DNA of 64,000 nt. Origin: Bacillota bacterium. Lineage in GTDB: Bacteria; Bacillota; UBA4882; UBA8346. Shown here piece by piece: positions 36,633 to 46,132 of the stretch. The DNA is taken from positions 200,867-264,866 of the forward strand of contig JAFABB010000002.1 of NCBI GenBank assembly GCA_023426245.1, written 5' to 3'. The stretch's first letter is position 1. Every line of letters begins with the position of its first letter. Both the position numbers and the translations under genes were made by a program. The notes under the pieces are model-generated. The model worked only from the letters and a program-made list of their open reading frames with translations, searched no databases and was not told the DNA's origin.

Positions 36633-37358
36633 TCAACGGGCAACGGTTTTATGCCCTAAATATGCCTGTTTGACCTCATCGTTAGCCAGTAATTCTTTCC
36701 CGGTACCCTTTAAAGTGATTCGCCCGGTCTCCATTACGTAGCCGACATCGGCAATATGCAAGGCGGCATTGGCATTTTGCTCGATCAAAAGGATGGTCAC
36801 ACCTTGTTTATGAATTTCCTGAATGATTGCAAAAATGTCCTTCACGATAAGCGGCGCTAAACCCAGGGAAGGTTCGTCCATCATTAACAGTTTCGGTCTG
36901 GACAGTAAAGCCCGCCCCACAGCCAGCATTTGTTGTTCCCCGCCGGAAAGGGTCCCCGCCGACTGCCAGGAACGTTCTTTTAAAATCGGAAAAAGACTAT
37001 ATACCCATTCAATGTCCGATTGAATCCCTTTTTCATCGGTCCGGGTAAAAGCCCCGATTTTTAAATTTTCAAGCACCGATAAATTGGAAAACACTCTGCG
37101 TCCTTCGGGAACCAAAGTGATCCCGCTGGGAGCCAGGCGATGGGTTTTAATTTTCAACAAATCTTGATCGTTGTATGTGATGGAACCGCTCATCGGCTTA
37201 ACCAGACCGACAACCGAACGCAAAGTGGTACTCTTGCCGGCGCCGTTAGCCCCCACCAAGGTGACGATTTTACCCTCTTCCACTTCGAGACTGATACCCT
37301 TTAGCGCCTCAATACCGCCGTAAGAAACCACTAAATTTTCAATTTTAAGCACTTTCAT
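36633..37358 (-). CDS. livF: Branched-chain amino acid ABC transporter ATPase LivF
   Basis: A 241-residue ABC ATPase that, with LivG, powers uptake of branched-chain amino acids. Walker A GANGAGKST is near residue 35, the signature LSGGEQQ near residue 137, and Walker B LLMMDEPSLGLAP near residue 160 includes the LGLAP ending typical of LivF. The start overlaps livG; ATG 37358 is used, while GTG 37352 has slightly better spacing to GGGGG. It is the last gene of livKHMGF. Confidence 0.94.
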   Translation of the reverse strand: MKVLKIENLVVSYGGIEALKGISLEVEEGKIVTLVGANGAGKSTTLRSVVGLVKPMSGSITYNDQDLLKIKTHRLAPSGITLVPEGRRVFSNLSVLENLKIGAFTRTDEKGIQSDIEWVYSLFPILKERSWQSAGTLSGGEQQMLAVGRALLSRPKLLMMDEPSLGLAPLIVKDIFAIIQEIHKQGVTILLIEQNANAALHIADVGYVMETGRITLKGTGKELLANDEVKQAYLGHKTVAR

Positions 37359-38115
37359 CCACCCCCAAATAAGCCTCAATTACCTTTGGATCATTTTGTA
37401 CCTCTGAAGGGGTGCCGTTGGCAATTAGAACGCCATAATCCAGTACCGAAACTCTTTGGGAAATACCCATGACCACATCCATATGGTGCTCAATCAATAA
37501 AATTGTGAGATCATATTCTGCACGGATTTCTTTAATGAAGTCGGTTAAATCCACTGCTTCTTTCGGATTCATTCCGGCGGCCGGTTCATCCAGCAGTAAC
37601 AGTTTGGGTTTGGTTGCCAGAGCCCTGGCAATTTCCAGTCTTCGCTGCAATCCATAAGGTAAAGAACTGGCTTTGTCGCTCTGATACTCTAGCAATCCGA
37701 CTCTTTCCAATAAAGCAAGGGATTCGCGGCGCATTTTTTTTTCTTCCCTGCGGTACCTGGGCAGCTTCAAGACAGCTTCGAAATAGCCGGAATCCAGATG
37801 AACATGGCATCCGATTAACACGTTATCCAGCACGCTCAAATCTTTAAAAAGCCTAATATTTTGAAAGGTTCTGGCGATCCCGAGTTTCGTAATCATATCA
37901 GGTCTCATACCGGCCACTTCCTGATCCATAAAAACGATTTGGCCCCGGGTCGGCTTATAAACACCGGTAATCATATTGAAGACAGTCGTCTTGCCGGCGC
38001 CGTTGGGTCCAATCAATCCGACAATCTCCCCGGCTGCCAACTGCAAGTTAAAATCCCTGACCGCCGTTAAACCTCCAAATTGCATTGTAATCGCTTTCAT
38101 ATCCAAAACATTCAT
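37345..38115 (-). CDS. livG: Branched-chain amino acid ABC transporter ATPase LivG
   Basis: A 256-residue ABC ATPase. Walker A GPNGAGKTT is near residue 38, the signature is replaced by LPYGLQRRLE near residue 155 as usual in LivG, and Walker B LLLDEPAAGMNP is near residue 175. The ATG overlaps the livM stop as TGATG, with AAAGGAGGT eight bases upstream. The pairing with LivF supports amino acid rather than sugar transport. Confidence 0.95.
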   Translation of the reverse strand: MNVLDMKAITMQFGGLTAVRDFNLQLAAGEIVGLIGPNGAGKTTVFNMITGVYKPTRGQIVFMDQEVAGMRPDMITKLGIARTFQNIRLFKDLSVLDNVLIGCHVHLDSGYFEAVLKLPRYRREEKKMRRESLALLERVGLLEYQSDKASSLPYGLQRRLEIARALATKPKLLLLDEPAAGMNPKEAVDLTDFIKEIRAEYDLTILLIEHHMDVVMGISQRVSVLDYGVLIANGTPSEVQNDPKVIEAYLGVDESA

Positions 38116-39188
38116 CAACGGTTACCTCCTTTGGCCAGAGGCTTTTTCCTGGTGAAAGGCTTAAGCCAGAAATCTTTGTTCAGCACGGCATTCCAACTGA
38201 ACTCGTTGGTTCCCATTAAACCGTGCCGGTAAAAGAGGACCACTACCATTAACAGGGCCGAGAAAACAACCGCCCTGAGGCCAACCTTACCATTAAGGAC
38301 GACAAATCCCAGATCCATCGACTCATCCAAAAATCTCAGGACTTCGTTGCCAATGGTCACAATAAATGAAGCAATAATCGAACCGGTGAGACTGCCCATT
38401 CCTCCGAGGACTACAATCAATAAAATATTGAAAGTAAAGATGAAATTGAACATCTTGGGATCAATCGTTCCAAGCAAATTTCCGAGTAACCCGCCGCCGA
38501 TGCCGGCAAAAAAAGCACCGGTTGCAAAGGAAATGGTTTTATGTTTAAAGAGGTTAATCCCCATGCTCTCCGCGGCGATCTCATCTTCGCGGATCGCTTT
38601 TAAGGCCCTGCCATAACTGCTATTAATCAAGGAAACAAGGACCACCAATGTAAAGGCAGCCATTCCAAAACTCCACCACAAGTTGGTCACCGCCGGAATG
38701 CCCTTTAAACCAAGAGCTCCATTGGTAACACTTTGCGTATTGGTAAAAACCACCCGGATGATTTCGCCAAACCCCAATGTGGCAATGGCAAGATAATCAC
38801 CCTTAAGTCGCAGGATCGGAGCGCCAATCAAATAAGCAACAAATGCGGCCAAGATTCCGCCGATTATCAAAGCGATGGGGAAAGGCATCTGCAAAGTATC
38901 CAATGGTTTTATCAAAGGAGCCATATAAAAGATCTGTTCTTTGGTGGTCTGCGACATGGTCAAGAGGGCCGTGGCATAAGCGCCCACCGCCATAAACCCG
39001 GCATGTCCCAATGAAAAAAGCCCGGTAAACCCGTTAATCAGGTTCAAACTCAATCCCAGAACGGCATAAATAGCACAGACATTTAAAATCCGCACGACAT
39101 ACATATCGAGATTTTTCTGAGCGTAAAACAAAAAAACAATCAGCAACAATACCGCAATAAGGGTTAAAATTGCATTTCTCCGTTTCAT
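38115..39188 (-). CDS. livM: Branched-chain amino acid ABC permease LivM
   Basis: A 357-residue membrane permease with about ten hydrophobic segments. The LivM mark LNLINGFTGLFSLGHAGFMA is near residue 48 and the EAA-like loop SYGRALKAIREDEIAAESMG near residue 195 contacts the ATPases. GGAGAAGGTG precedes the ATG. It starts one base after the livH stop. Confidence 0.95.
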   Translation of the reverse strand: MKRRNAILTLIAVLLLIVFLFYAQKNLDMYVVRILNVCAIYAVLGLSLNLINGFTGLFSLGHAGFMAVGAYATALLTMSQTTKEQIFYMAPLIKPLDTLQMPFPIALIIGGILAAFVAYLIGAPILRLKGDYLAIATLGFGEIIRVVFTNTQSVTNGALGLKGIPAVTNLWWSFGMAAFTLVVLVSLINSSYGRALKAIREDEIAAESMGINLFKHKTISFATGAFFAGIGGGLLGNLLGTIDPKMFNFIFTFNILLIVVLGGMGSLTGSIIASFIVTIGNEVLRFLDESMDLGFVVLNGKVGLRAVVFSALLMVVVLFYRHGLMGTNEFSWNAVLNKDFWLKPFTRKKPLAKGGNR

Positions 39189-39189
39189 T

Positions 39190-40083
39190 TCACACCTTCT
39201 CCGCGATTATTTCGCCCATAATTCCGGTAGGTTTATACAGTAAAATCACTATCAGCAAGATAAAAGCGAGAGCATCGCGATAACCGGTTAAATCCGGTAG
39301 AAAGGCAATCAACATGATTTCACCAATACCCAGGAGAAAACCGCCGATAACTGCTCCTTTGATATCGCCGATACCCCCGATAACCGCGGCGATGAAGCAC
39401 TTAAGTCCGGGGATTACTCCCATCAAAGGAGCAATCTGGGGATACTTCATCCCCCACATAATCCCTCCAACCGCAGCCAGGGCTGAGCCAATACCAAAAG
39501 TAAGAGAAATCGTGCGATTCACATTCACTCCCATCAGACGTGCTGTTTCGTGATCTTTGGACACGGCCCGCATGGCCATACCTGTTTTGGTCTTATTGAT
39601 TAAATATAATAAGATAATGAGACAGCCAATTGTAACAACCGGTATATAAAAGGTAACTTTTTGGATGGCGACAGTTCCAATTTGGATGACGCTTGTAAAT
39701 GCATCGGGTGCCGGGAACGGTTTGGGAACGCCTCCGAAAAGTACAATCGCCAAATTTTCCAATAGAAACGAAGCGCCGATGGCTGAAATTAATATCGAAA
39801 TCTTCGGAGCATCCCGAAGCGGTCGGTAGGCTGAAGCCTCAACCAATACGCCCAAAATGGCGGTCAGAACAATTACCAGTGGAAATGAGATATACCAGGG
39901 CATTCCAAAGGTAACGCCCCCAAAAAATGCAAAATAAGTGGCCATCATAAAAATATCGCCATGGGCGAAATTGATTAAACGCAGGATACCGTAAACCATG
40001 GTATATCCTATGGCAATCAACGCATATAAACTCCCCATGGAAATTCCATTCGCTAAATGTTGCAAAAAAATGTCAAGAGTCAT
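39190..40083 (-). CDS. livH: Branched-chain amino acid ABC permease LivH
   Basis: A 297-residue membrane permease. The LivH mark IGYTMVYGILRLINFAHGD is near residue 25 and the ATPase-contact loop RAVSKDHETARLMGVN near residue 195. The start at 40083 (MTLDIFLQHL) fits the family; the longer frame to 40128 is not needed. A hairpin separates it from livK upstream. Confidence 0.94.
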   Translation of the reverse strand: MTLDIFLQHLANGISMGSLYALIAIGYTMVYGILRLINFAHGDIFMMATYFAFFGGVTFGMPWYISFPLVIVLTAILGVLVEASAYRPLRDAPKISILISAIGASFLLENLAIVLFGGVPKPFPAPDAFTSVIQIGTVAIQKVTFYIPVVTIGCLIILLYLINKTKTGMAMRAVSKDHETARLMGVNVNRTISLTFGIGSALAAVGGIMWGMKYPQIAPLMGVIPGLKCFIAAVIGGIGDIKGAVIGGFLLGIGEIMLIAFLPDLTGYRDALAFILLIVILLYKPTGIMGEIIAEKV

Positions 40084-40156
40084 AATAACAACACCACCGT
40101 AAATAAAAATTCCGTTATGAAAATTCAAAACGATTCCTGCTGCTTTCAGGCATTTA

Positions 40157-40189
40157 AATACGCTTCCTCCTTACGAAGGAAGCGTATTT
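40157..40189 (-). other. Intercistronic hairpin between livK and livH
   Basis: AAATACGCTTCC / GGAAGCGTATTT forms a near-perfect stem with a short loop, followed on the coding strand by TTTAAAT. It could partly terminate or protect the livK message so that the binding protein is made in excess over the permeases. Confidence 0.6.
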
Positions 40190-40202
40190 TAAAGCAATAC
40201 GA

Positions 40203-41345
40203 TTACTTGGGTTGAATAGTATCCATATAAACGAATTTGCCGTTCTTCACGGTTTTAATCACTGCGCTCTTCACTGCATTGCGATTTTCATCAAAGGTAA
40301 TGGTACCGGCGGCACCCGGGAAATTCTTGGTGGCGTTGATCGCATTGCGGAGCTTTGGACCTTCAATGGTTTTAGCGCGGGCAATAGCGGCGCGGATAAC
40401 CAAATAGGCATCGTATCCAAGGGCGGTCACTGCAGCCGGGTCTTTATCTTTGTTGGCCTTGCGGTAAGCATCAAGAAATACCTTGGATTCACTGGTAATG
40501 GGTTTTTCAGTTGCGAAGAAGGTAGAGAAAACTATGCCTTCGACATCTTTTTTACCGATATCAAGGAATTCTTGTGTTTCCCAGGTGTCGCCACCGATAA
40601 TCGGGCAGGTAATTCCCAATTTTCTGGCCTGACTAATGACCAAAGCCGATTCGGTAAAGTTACCGGGGGCAAAAATCACTTCCGGATTTTTGGCCTTAAT
40701 ATTGGTTAATTGGGCGGAGAAATCTTGATCTCCGGTATTGTAATTGGCAACCGCAACAATACAATTGTTGTCTTTGGTCAGCTTTTTAAAGTTTTGACTA
40801 AAGAAACTGGCTAAACCGACAGCATAGTCATTGGAAACCTCTTGAACAATCGCTGCCTTTTTAGCTTTTAACTTGCTAAAAGCATAGTTGGCCATTACAG
40901 TGCCTTGAAATGGATCAATAAAACAAACCCGGAAATAATAAGGATTATCCTGGGTTACCAAAGGATTGGTGCAGGATGCGCCGACTGCGGGAACTTTGGC
41001 ATTTTTCACGATATCACCGGCAGCCATTGAAAGCGAACTGCCCCAACTTCCAATGATCGCAGCGACTTTGTCTTTTTCGACCAGTCTTGCAGCGGCAGTG
41101 GCGGCCTCCACTTTGTCCGACTTGTTGTCGGCAATCACCAATTCGATTTTTTTACCCAATACGGTCGGATAGAGTTGGTTGGCAAGTTTGATACCCTCAA
41201 CCTCTAATTCTCCTCCAGCCGCATTCGCACCCGTCATTGGCTCAAAAACACCAATTTTAATGGTATTGCTTGCAGCTCCGGATACACTTGCAAATACCGG
41301 AATCAATAAAACGAGAGCTAACAATAAACACAAACCACGTTTCAT
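40203..41345 (-). CDS. livK: Branched-chain amino acid-binding protein LivK
   Basis: A 380-residue extracytoplasmic solute-binding protein. A signal peptide spans about residues 1-25 (hydrophobic stretch ending SGAAS), followed by KIGVFEPMTGANAAGG and the type I periplasmic fold typical of Leu/Ile/Val-binding proteins, with GSWGSS and GASCTNP near residues 100-125. AAGGAGG precedes the ATG. It is the first gene of the liv operon. The exact ligand could be another small amino acid or amide. Confidence 0.94.
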   Translation of the reverse strand: MKRGLCLLLALVLLIPVFASVSGAASNTIKIGVFEPMTGANAAGGELEVEGIKLANQLYPTVLGKKIELVIADNKSDKVEAATAAARLVEKDKVAAIIGSWGSSLSMAAGDIVKNAKVPAVGASCTNPLVTQDNPYYFRVCFIDPFQGTVMANYAFSKLKAKKAAIVQEVSNDYAVGLASFFSQNFKKLTKDNNCIVAVANYNTGDQDFSAQLTNIKAKNPEVIFAPGNFTESALVISQARKLGITCPIIGGDTWETQEFLDIGKKDVEGIVFSTFFATEKPITSESKVFLDAYRKANKDKDPAAVTALGYDAYLVIRAAIARAKTIEGPKLRNAINATKNFPGAAGTITFDENRNAVKSAVIKTVKNGKFVYMDTIQPK

Positions 41346-41623
41346 TTAAAATCCTCCTTTTTTATTTTTGGGTTTTATTAAGCCCAGGTAAACAAATGGG
41401 ATTATTGGAAAACGGGCTTGTTTAAGCTCGTCCCTATTTCCTTTGATTCATACTATTAGTAAAATAGCCAAAGGATTCCCAAAACCCTAAAAAATTCTAT
41501 AAAACATTCGACATCATCAAAATGAGTCCTGCACAAATTGGAGAAAAAGGAATATACCAAAGATTGGCAAAAAGGCCTGGAATATCGGGGCAAAAATAAC
41601 CATCGAAATTCTGGGAAATGAAA

Positions 41624-42592
41624 TTACAATCCCGAAACCGTTTCAGATTGAGCGACAGCCGCCTGCTCACGGCCGGCATGGTGCTCTATATAGGGCACAA
41701 CCAGGTTGATTCCTCCGGGAATGACCTTAAAGACAGCTTTCTGTCCCTGAACGATCTCTCCATCAATATTCAGTGCCGTTTCCTGATCACAGACCACTTT
41801 TACTTCGCCGGCTTTATAAAATGATACTCCCGGCAAGCCTCGGTGTTTACCTTTAACATATTTATGGAGCGTGGTGAGGATCTCCAAAAAGTTTTTTTCA
41901 CGAATCAGGCAAATATCCAAGAGCCCATCATCAATTCTGGCATCAGGAGCGGGCAAAATTCCGCCGCCGTAATATTTTCCGTTGGCAATCGCCAACAAAA
42001 GACATCGGGCGTCAAGGGTTTGACCATCGACCGTCACAACCATATGAAGATTTTTATAATGGAACACCGTCAGCAGGATACTGGCAAAATAACTCAGAGC
42101 GGCGGGGATCCAGGAAAACTTTTTAATGGCCTGGGCGTGAAAAACCACTTCGGCATCAAACCCGAATGAGGCGATATTCGCAAAATAGCGTCCGTTCACA
42201 ACGGCGATGTCAATGGGTTCCGTATCGCCATTTACAGAATAGGAAAGCAGGTCGTGAAAAGATTCACCATGGGGGATGGATTTGAAAAAATCATTTCCCG
42301 AACCCGACGGAATAACGGCCAAACTGCAATAAGCGCTGTTGCCGCTCTGAATGATACCATTGACAATTTCATTGACGGTACCGTCCCCGCCCACTGAATA
42401 AATCCGCAATTCATGATACTGCCGGGCTTTTCCGGCATATTGGCGGACTATATCCATTGCATGGCCTGAATACTCGGACAGTTCAATATCATAGTCATAA
42501 CCGCATTCTGCAAAATATTTCCGGATTTCCGGGATCAGTTTCAACGGTTGACCTTTCCCGGCCACAGGATTCAATACAAAGAGATGTTTCAA
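41624..42592 (-). CDS. Diacylglycerol-kinase-family lipid kinase
   Basis: A 322-residue soluble kinase of the DgkB/YegS type that phosphorylates a lipid hydroxyl. NPVAGKG opens the domain, the nucleotide motif GGDGTVNE is near residue 70 and PSGSGNDF near residue 94. TTG at 42592 is the start, with GGGG nine bases upstream. It follows the glycerol-1-phosphate dehydrogenase gene by 63 bases in the same direction. A link in lipid metabolism between the two is attractive but is inference. Confidence 0.85.
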   Translation of the reverse strand: MKHLFVLNPVAGKGQPLKLIPEIRKYFAECGYDYDIELSEYSGHAMDIVRQYAGKARQYHELRIYSVGGDGTVNEIVNGIIQSGNSAYCSLAVIPSGSGNDFFKSIPHGESFHDLLSYSVNGDTEPIDIAVVNGRYFANIASFGFDAEVVFHAQAIKKFSWIPAALSYFASILLTVFHYKNLHMVVTVDGQTLDARCLLLAIANGKYYGGGILPAPDARIDDGLLDICLIREKNFLEILTTLHKYVKGKHRGLPGVSFYKAGEVKVVCDQETALNIDGEIVQGQKAVFKVIPGGINLVVPYIEHHAGREQAAVAQSETVSGL

Positions 42593-42655
42593 GTTTATAT
42601 TCCCCTATTTACTCAGTATGGAAGCATCTTTTGTGCAGAATGCCTCGAACCCGTT

Positions 42656-43720
42656 TTATCTCAAAATATCAGTCAGGATTTCATCTTCCCGTAAAAGTTT
42701 TTTGGCGGCTATCCGGTTTTCTTCCCTATGGATGCAGGTGAGGCGGTCCGGTTTCACGGTTGGTGCAATATCAATCGCTTTTTCAAAGTCGCCGGCTCGC
42801 AACTGCAAGCCTTTGACATGGGCAAAAAAGCCGGTTTCCGTTAAAAATTTGGTGACTCTGGCATCCCGGTGGTTTTGCACCCTGCTCATGATATAGGTGG
42901 CAACTCCGACCTGGATGCCGTGCAATGCCGGTTTTTCCAGCAAAGAATCCAGCCCGTGGGATATCAAATGTTCACTGCCGCTGGCCGGAGCGCTATTACC
43001 GGCAATCTCCATGGCAATTCCGCTCATAATGAGCGAATCCACCAGCTCTTTCAAAAAAAACTCATCCCGGATATTCATTTGAATATCCATCCGCACTACA
43101 CTGTTGACTGATTTTTTACCGATCATCACCGCAAAATCGTTGACCGTGCCCTTGCCGTTTTTTTCTTCAAACTCCCAATCATAGCTGGCGGTGATTTTGG
43201 AAACCAAATCTCCGATACCCGAATATATCAGGTTCTCCGGCGAACTTTTAATGATGTCGATATCCACAACGATTCCATAGGGCATTTTCGCCGGGACTGA
43301 TTTGCGGCGGCCGGCAATGAATAGGGAACATCCCGAACTGGAAAAGCCGTCATTGGAGATGGAAGTGGGAATACTGATAAAGGGCATGTTATTCAAAAAA
43401 GCGACATATTTCGCCATATCAAGTACTTTTCCGCCTCCAACCCCAATAACCGCCTGGGTATGAACAGGTATGGCAAAGGCAAAAGTCGCCAAATTCTCGA
43501 TTTGGTTATCATCCTGTTCATAGATTTGCAGAATTTGAATGCCGGATTTTTTTAGAGACCCGACAATGGCTTCCCCGAATAGGGAAAAGATACCGGATCC
43601 GAAACATACGATCACGTTGTTCAGAGCGTTCTTGGCAATCAGGGCGCCGATATTTTCGATATTTCCATTCCCCACATCCAGAATGGTGGGAATGGAAATC
43701 CGGCTGGTACTGGTTTTCAT
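42656..43720 (-). CDS. araM: Glycerol-1-phosphate dehydrogenase (AraM/EgsA type)
   Basis: A 354-residue metal-dependent dehydrogenase reducing dihydroxyacetone phosphate to sn-glycerol 1-phosphate. The NAD motif GVGGGKVLDMAKY is near residue 95, PTSISNDGFSS near residue 122 is the G1P dehydrogenase mark, and metal ligands lie in GIGDLVSK, SEHLISHGLD and ALHGIQVG. In Bacillus subtilis AraM is part of the arabinose operon next to araNPQ and abfA, and here it lies downstream of a similar set. Its physiological role in that context is not settled. Confidence 0.88.
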   Translation of the reverse strand: MKTSTSRISIPTILDVGNGNIENIGALIAKNALNNVIVCFGSGIFSLFGEAIVGSLKKSGIQILQIYEQDDNQIENLATFAFAIPVHTQAVIGVGGGKVLDMAKYVAFLNNMPFISIPTSISNDGFSSSGCSLFIAGRRKSVPAKMPYGIVVDIDIIKSSPENLIYSGIGDLVSKITASYDWEFEEKNGKGTVNDFAVMIGKKSVNSVVRMDIQMNIRDEFFLKELVDSLIMSGIAMEIAGNSAPASGSEHLISHGLDSLLEKPALHGIQVGVATYIMSRVQNHRDARVTKFLTETGFFAHVKGLQLRAGDFEKAIDIAPTVKPDRLTCIHREENRIAAKKLLREDEILTDILR

Positions 43721-43742
43721 ATGTTCTTACTCCGATTCGTGG

Positions 43743-44069
43743 TTATTTCAAGAAGAAAACTTCCCGCATCGGTTGAATCGGCTCCGCTTCATTAAAATCG
43801 AATGAACCTTCAACCATCTTGGATGTAATAGCGTTCCACCGGTTACAAGCGTCGCTCTGGGCGATATATGCAAAGGCCGCCTGAACGTCGTCACATTCAA
43901 AACAATAAAAAAATTGATTCCCTTGCTGGAATATGGAATAATTTCGAATCCCCGCCCGGCTGTGTTCTTCCAGGATCTCAGGCCAGGGATTCAAATGCAT
44001 TTTCACATATTCATCCAGGGCTTCCGGCTTTACTTTCCAGGTCCAGGCATATTTATTACTATGAATCAT
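43743..44069 (-). CDS. L-rhamnose-mutarotase-like protein
   Basis: A 108-residue protein of the RhaM (DUF718) family, small ferredoxin-like-fold enzymes that interconvert sugar anomers. Family marks are the N-terminal YAWTWKVKPE, the HLNPWPEIL segment and RNYSIFQQGNQFFYCFEC. The ATG at 44069 has AGAGGTGG upstream. In this arabinan-type operon it may act on L-arabinose or another pentose rather than rhamnose; no rhamnose genes are near. Confidence 0.8.
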   Translation of the reverse strand: MIHSNKYAWTWKVKPEALDEYVKMHLNPWPEILEEHSRAGIRNYSIFQQGNQFFYCFECDDVQAAFAYIAQSDACNRWNAITSKMVEGSFDFNEAEPIQPMREVFFLK

Positions 44070-44205
44070 CGCTTCCACCTCTGATTAATGAATAACCGAT
44101 TTGTAGAACCCAAAAAATTCCCTTGAAATATATGTTCATTTTACCATATTATCGTTGGCTGTTGGGAAGAATTTTGTCGGAGGGTTGAGCTGCAAAATCA
44201 AAAGA

Positions 44206-44317
44206 GGCTGTCTTAAAAAGTGAATTGAAAGCAATCAAAAATACTCTACCGTTACATTCTACTTGTTGACTTAATATCCCGTATTTCTTGATCGTTCCAT
44301 TTCCTTTAAAGACAGCC
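44206..44317. mobile_element. Short MITE-like or IS-relic element
   Basis: A 112-base segment between the mutarotase and GH2 genes is bounded by inverted ends GGCTGTCTTAAAAAG (left) and, read inward from the right, GGCTGTCTTTAAAGG. Ends of this GGCTGTCTT kind are common in IS elements of Bacillota. No transposase reading frame remains and no clear target duplication was seen. Confidence 0.4.
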
Positions 44318-44335
44318 CGGAGGGGTTTTAAAAAC

Positions 44336-46105
44336 TTAAGTATGATTGGGGGCAAGTTTCGCTGAATTAATCTTTTGGATGAGTTCCAATGGTATTTTCA
44401 ACCTTCGCTGCGCATCCATCAATCCGTTAATCTCCTGTTGGACATCTGTCAGTTGTGTATAGCAATAGCCGCAGATATAATGAGTATCTTGAATCGCTTT
44501 CGTTATCTTCGTGTAGCGTTCCATAAATTCATCCTGATTTTTGACCACTCCGTAATAACCCCAGCTTTCTTGGCTTTCACTGGCAAAAGCAATACCGCCG
44601 TATTCTGTGACCAGAATGGGCTGTCCTTGATAGGCATACCCTTCACAGTATAATAGTCTTCTTTCAGCCGCCCCGGCTAGCAACTGTTCTTGATTGGAAT
44701 ATTTCTCCATAAAATGGGAGCCCTTGGGCTCATAGTCATGGATCCCGCAAATATCCGAATCAACTTGTTCCCAACCGTCGTTGCTGCTGACCAAACGGGT
44801 CCCGTCCAATGCTTTGATTCCATAATAAAGTGCCCGGGCGTAATGCTGCTGTTGCCGGTCGGCTTTAATGTTTCTGACTCCCCAGGATTCATTCAAAGGA
44901 ACCCATGTAATAATGGAAGGATGGTTATAATCGCGGTTAATGAACTCCACCCATTCCCCGATTACACGTTCGATGGCCACGGCATGAAAATGATAAGTGC
45001 TGGGCATCTCACCCCATACCAGTAATCCCAATTTATCGGCCCAATAATAATACCGGGGATCTTCGATTTTTTGGTGTTTCCGGGCTCCGTTGAAGCCAAG
45101 GTCTTTTGTCATTTGAATGTCATAGACAATCGCTTCATCGCTGGGCGGTGTCATTAACGTATCCGGCCAATATCCTTGATCCAAAATCAGTTTTTGATAA
45201 TAAGGCTTATTATTCAGTAAAATTTGATCTCCCTTGACCGAAATTTTCCTCATACCGAAATAACTTTTAACCTGATCAACAACTTGTCCATCTTTTACTA
45301 TTTGAACCGTAATATCATACAAATTGGGATTTTCCGGCGTCCAATAATCCAGCTCATCAATGCTGTCAGGCTCTTGCAGATGCACCAATAACCGAGAAAT
45401 TCTATTTTCAATACTGGCCTGAACATATTTTACCTGTCTGTCCTGAAGGGTTATGGATACATTCAATGTCAATGCTTCCACCGGTTTATCCAGAACAATA
45501 TCAACGGCAAGTTCCCGCCGGTCAATATCCGGAGTCATATGCATCCGGTCAATATATACTTCACCCACGGTTTCCAGCCATACCGTCTGCCAAATCCCGG
45601 AACTTGGAGTGTACCAGCAACGATCAGGCTTCTGCAACCAATATTGCTTACCACGGGGCTGTTCACACTCATAACGATCCTCGACTCGAACTATAATGAT
45701 ATTGCTCCCGGTTTGTAAAAACCGGGAACAATCCATCTTAAAAGGCCCGTAACCGCCTTGGTGGCCCCCGGCATACTCGCCGTTTAGCCACACCTTTGCC
45801 TGGTAGTCCACTGCCCCAAAGTTCAAAAGCACCCTTTTCCCCAGGAAAGAATCGGGAAGCATAAATTCTTTTTTATACCAAAAAAACGGATGGGCGCCCA
45901 GCTCATGAATAGTACTGCGCTCACTCTGGTAACAAAAGGGAACGATGATTCGGCGAGAAAAGTTAGGACTTTGGTACCAGCCTTCTTTTTCCCCTTGATC
46001 CGAATCATCAAATTCAAAATCCCATTCGCCATTTAAATTGAGCCATTCGCTTCTCTCAAAATCAGGCCGAGGATACTCCGGCCTTGGAATGTTCATATTA
46101 TGCAT
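44336..46105 (-). CDS. Cytoplasmic GH2 family glycosidase
   Basis: A 589-residue glycoside hydrolase of family 2 (beta-galactosidase/beta-glucuronidase/mannosidase group). An N-terminal sugar-binding jelly roll (LNLNGEWDFEFD, then KVWLNGEYAGGHQGGYGPF), an Ig-like domain and a TIM barrel are in order. The acid/base Glu is in VPLNESWG near residue 420 and the nucleophile in VTEYGG near residue 500. There is no signal peptide, so it acts inside the cell. The exact sugar is not clear; its operon points to side chains of arabinan or arabinogalactan. Confidence 0.88.
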   Translation of the reverse strand: MHNMNIPRPEYPRPDFERSEWLNLNGEWDFEFDDSDQGEKEGWYQSPNFSRRIIVPFCYQSERSTIHELGAHPFFWYKKEFMLPDSFLGKRVLLNFGAVDYQAKVWLNGEYAGGHQGGYGPFKMDCSRFLQTGSNIIIVRVEDRYECEQPRGKQYWLQKPDRCWYTPSSGIWQTVWLETVGEVYIDRMHMTPDIDRRELAVDIVLDKPVEALTLNVSITLQDRQVKYVQASIENRISRLLVHLQEPDSIDELDYWTPENPNLYDITVQIVKDGQVVDQVKSYFGMRKISVKGDQILLNNKPYYQKLILDQGYWPDTLMTPPSDEAIVYDIQMTKDLGFNGARKHQKIEDPRYYYWADKLGLLVWGEMPSTYHFHAVAIERVIGEWVEFINRDYNHPSIITWVPLNESWGVRNIKADRQQQHYARALYYGIKALDGTRLVSSNDGWEQVDSDICGIHDYEPKGSHFMEKYSNQEQLLAGAAERRLLYCEGYAYQGQPILVTEYGGIAFASESQESWGYYGVVKNQDEFMERYTKITKAIQDTHYICGYCYTQLTDVQQEINGLMDAQRRLKIPLELIQKINSAKLAPNHT

Positions 46106-46132
46106 AGATTCTTTCTCCCATCAGTCGTTACT

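Noticed and set aside
41497..41679. A 60-codon minus-strand open frame between livK and the lipid kinase
   Set aside because: It overlaps the end of the lipid kinase gene in another frame and has no recognisable content.
44206..44317. Reading the GGCTGTCTT inverted ends as an ordinary terminator
   Set aside because: The arms are about 80 bases apart with no T tract in the right place; an IS-like remnant fits better.
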